DNA of 23,847 nt, from positions 1 to 23,847 of the forward strand of contig DONT01000003.1 in assembly GCA_003513765.1 (NCBI GenBank). The letters are read 5' to 3'. Below the pieces are notes generated by a model. It had not been told where the DNA came from and did not search any database. It worked only from the letters and a program-made list of their open reading frames with translations. Source of the stretch: Jeotgalicoccus sp. (GTDB lineage: Bacteria; Bacillota; Bacilli; Staphylococcales; Salinicoccaceae). Both the position numbers and the translations under genes were made by a program. Shown here piece after piece: positions 23,666-23,847 of the stretch. Each line of letters opens with the position of its first letter. Position 1 is the stretch's first letter.

Positions 23666-23723
23666 GTTGTTGAAGGTATATTACGACTGTATGTCAAATA
23701 GATTTGAGTAATATTAAAATTGG

Positions 23724-23760
23724 AGCACCTAACTTGCGATCAGCGAGTTAGGTGCTTTTT
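23724..23760 (+). terminator. Terminator of the fumC-ppx-ppk unit
   Basis: The stem AGCACCTAACTTGC/GCGAGTTAGGTGCT, with one T-G pair and loop GATCA, is followed by five T. It is 58 bases after the ppk stop. I see nothing identifiable in the rest of the window (23761-23847). Confidence 0.93.
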
Positions 23761-23847
23761 GTTACGGGGATTTTTAATAATAGTGATATTTTGGATCAGT
23801 TAATCACCTTGTTCACTCCACAAAGTATTCCGAAGTCGTTTGGGTTA

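Overview
The window looks like a chromosomal segment of a low-GC Gram-positive coccus of the family Staphylococcaceae, possibly a relative outside Staphylococcus proper such as Jeotgalicoccus, Salinicoccus or Macrococcus. The genus is inference. The support is a dense Bacillales-type tRNA cluster without encoded CCA ends, strong AGGAGG ribosome binding sites, two sigma-B-like promoters (GTTNNN-N14-GGGTAA), an S-box (SAM-I) riboswitch, a Fur box, and family-typical versions of QueG, TrmL, NfrA, Maf, FumC, Ppx and Ppk. It is mostly ordinary core and housekeeping DNA. I see no phage, insertion sequence, CRISPR array or defence system.

Layout. 1-614: the 3' end of a tRNA-Tyr gene, then tRNAs Trp, His, Gln, Cys, Gly and Leu, closed by a terminator. 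845-2853: a two-gene pseudouridine-salvage operon, psuK (with an N-terminal winged-helix domain) and psuG, overlapping by ATGA. 2943-4646: an S9-family serine peptidase. 4686-6612: a divergent MarR regulator / DHA2-type drug-efflux transporter pair sharing a palindromic operator-promoter. 6656-7459: a six-helix membrane protein of unknown function. 7523-7997: two 5'-truncated gene remnants lying head to head, probably a deletion scar. 8081-9602: an NhaC-family transporter behind a complete SAM-I riboswitch with promoter, antiterminator and terminator.

9811-12947: YceI-like protein, LLM flavin monooxygenase and an RclA/MerA-type flavoprotein disulfide reductase, the last behind a sigma-B-like promoter. 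12985-13539: Maf pyrophosphatase. 13727-14083: DUF6176 protein. 14266-16629: the queG-trmL-nfrA operon, in which the first two genes both modify the tRNA wobble position. 16683-17466: a ferredoxin-reductase-like flavoprotein whose promoter is covered by a Fur box. 17543-17713: a 38-codon membrane-protein gene with its own ribosome binding site and terminator. 17924-18502: a degenerate NagB/6-phosphogluconolactonase-like protein behind a sigma-B-like promoter. 18577-23760: fumC-ppx-ppk, coupling fumarase with polyphosphate breakdown and synthesis, closed by a terminator.

Common themes are redox and thiol-stress flavoenzymes (LLM, RclA/MerA-like, NfrA, FNR-like), and regulation readable from the DNA: S-box, Fur, sigma-B and a MarR-type palindrome. 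The most worthwhile items for follow-up are the SAM-controlled NhaC-type transporter, the Fur-controlled reductase, the 38-residue membrane protein and the two truncated genes at the scar.
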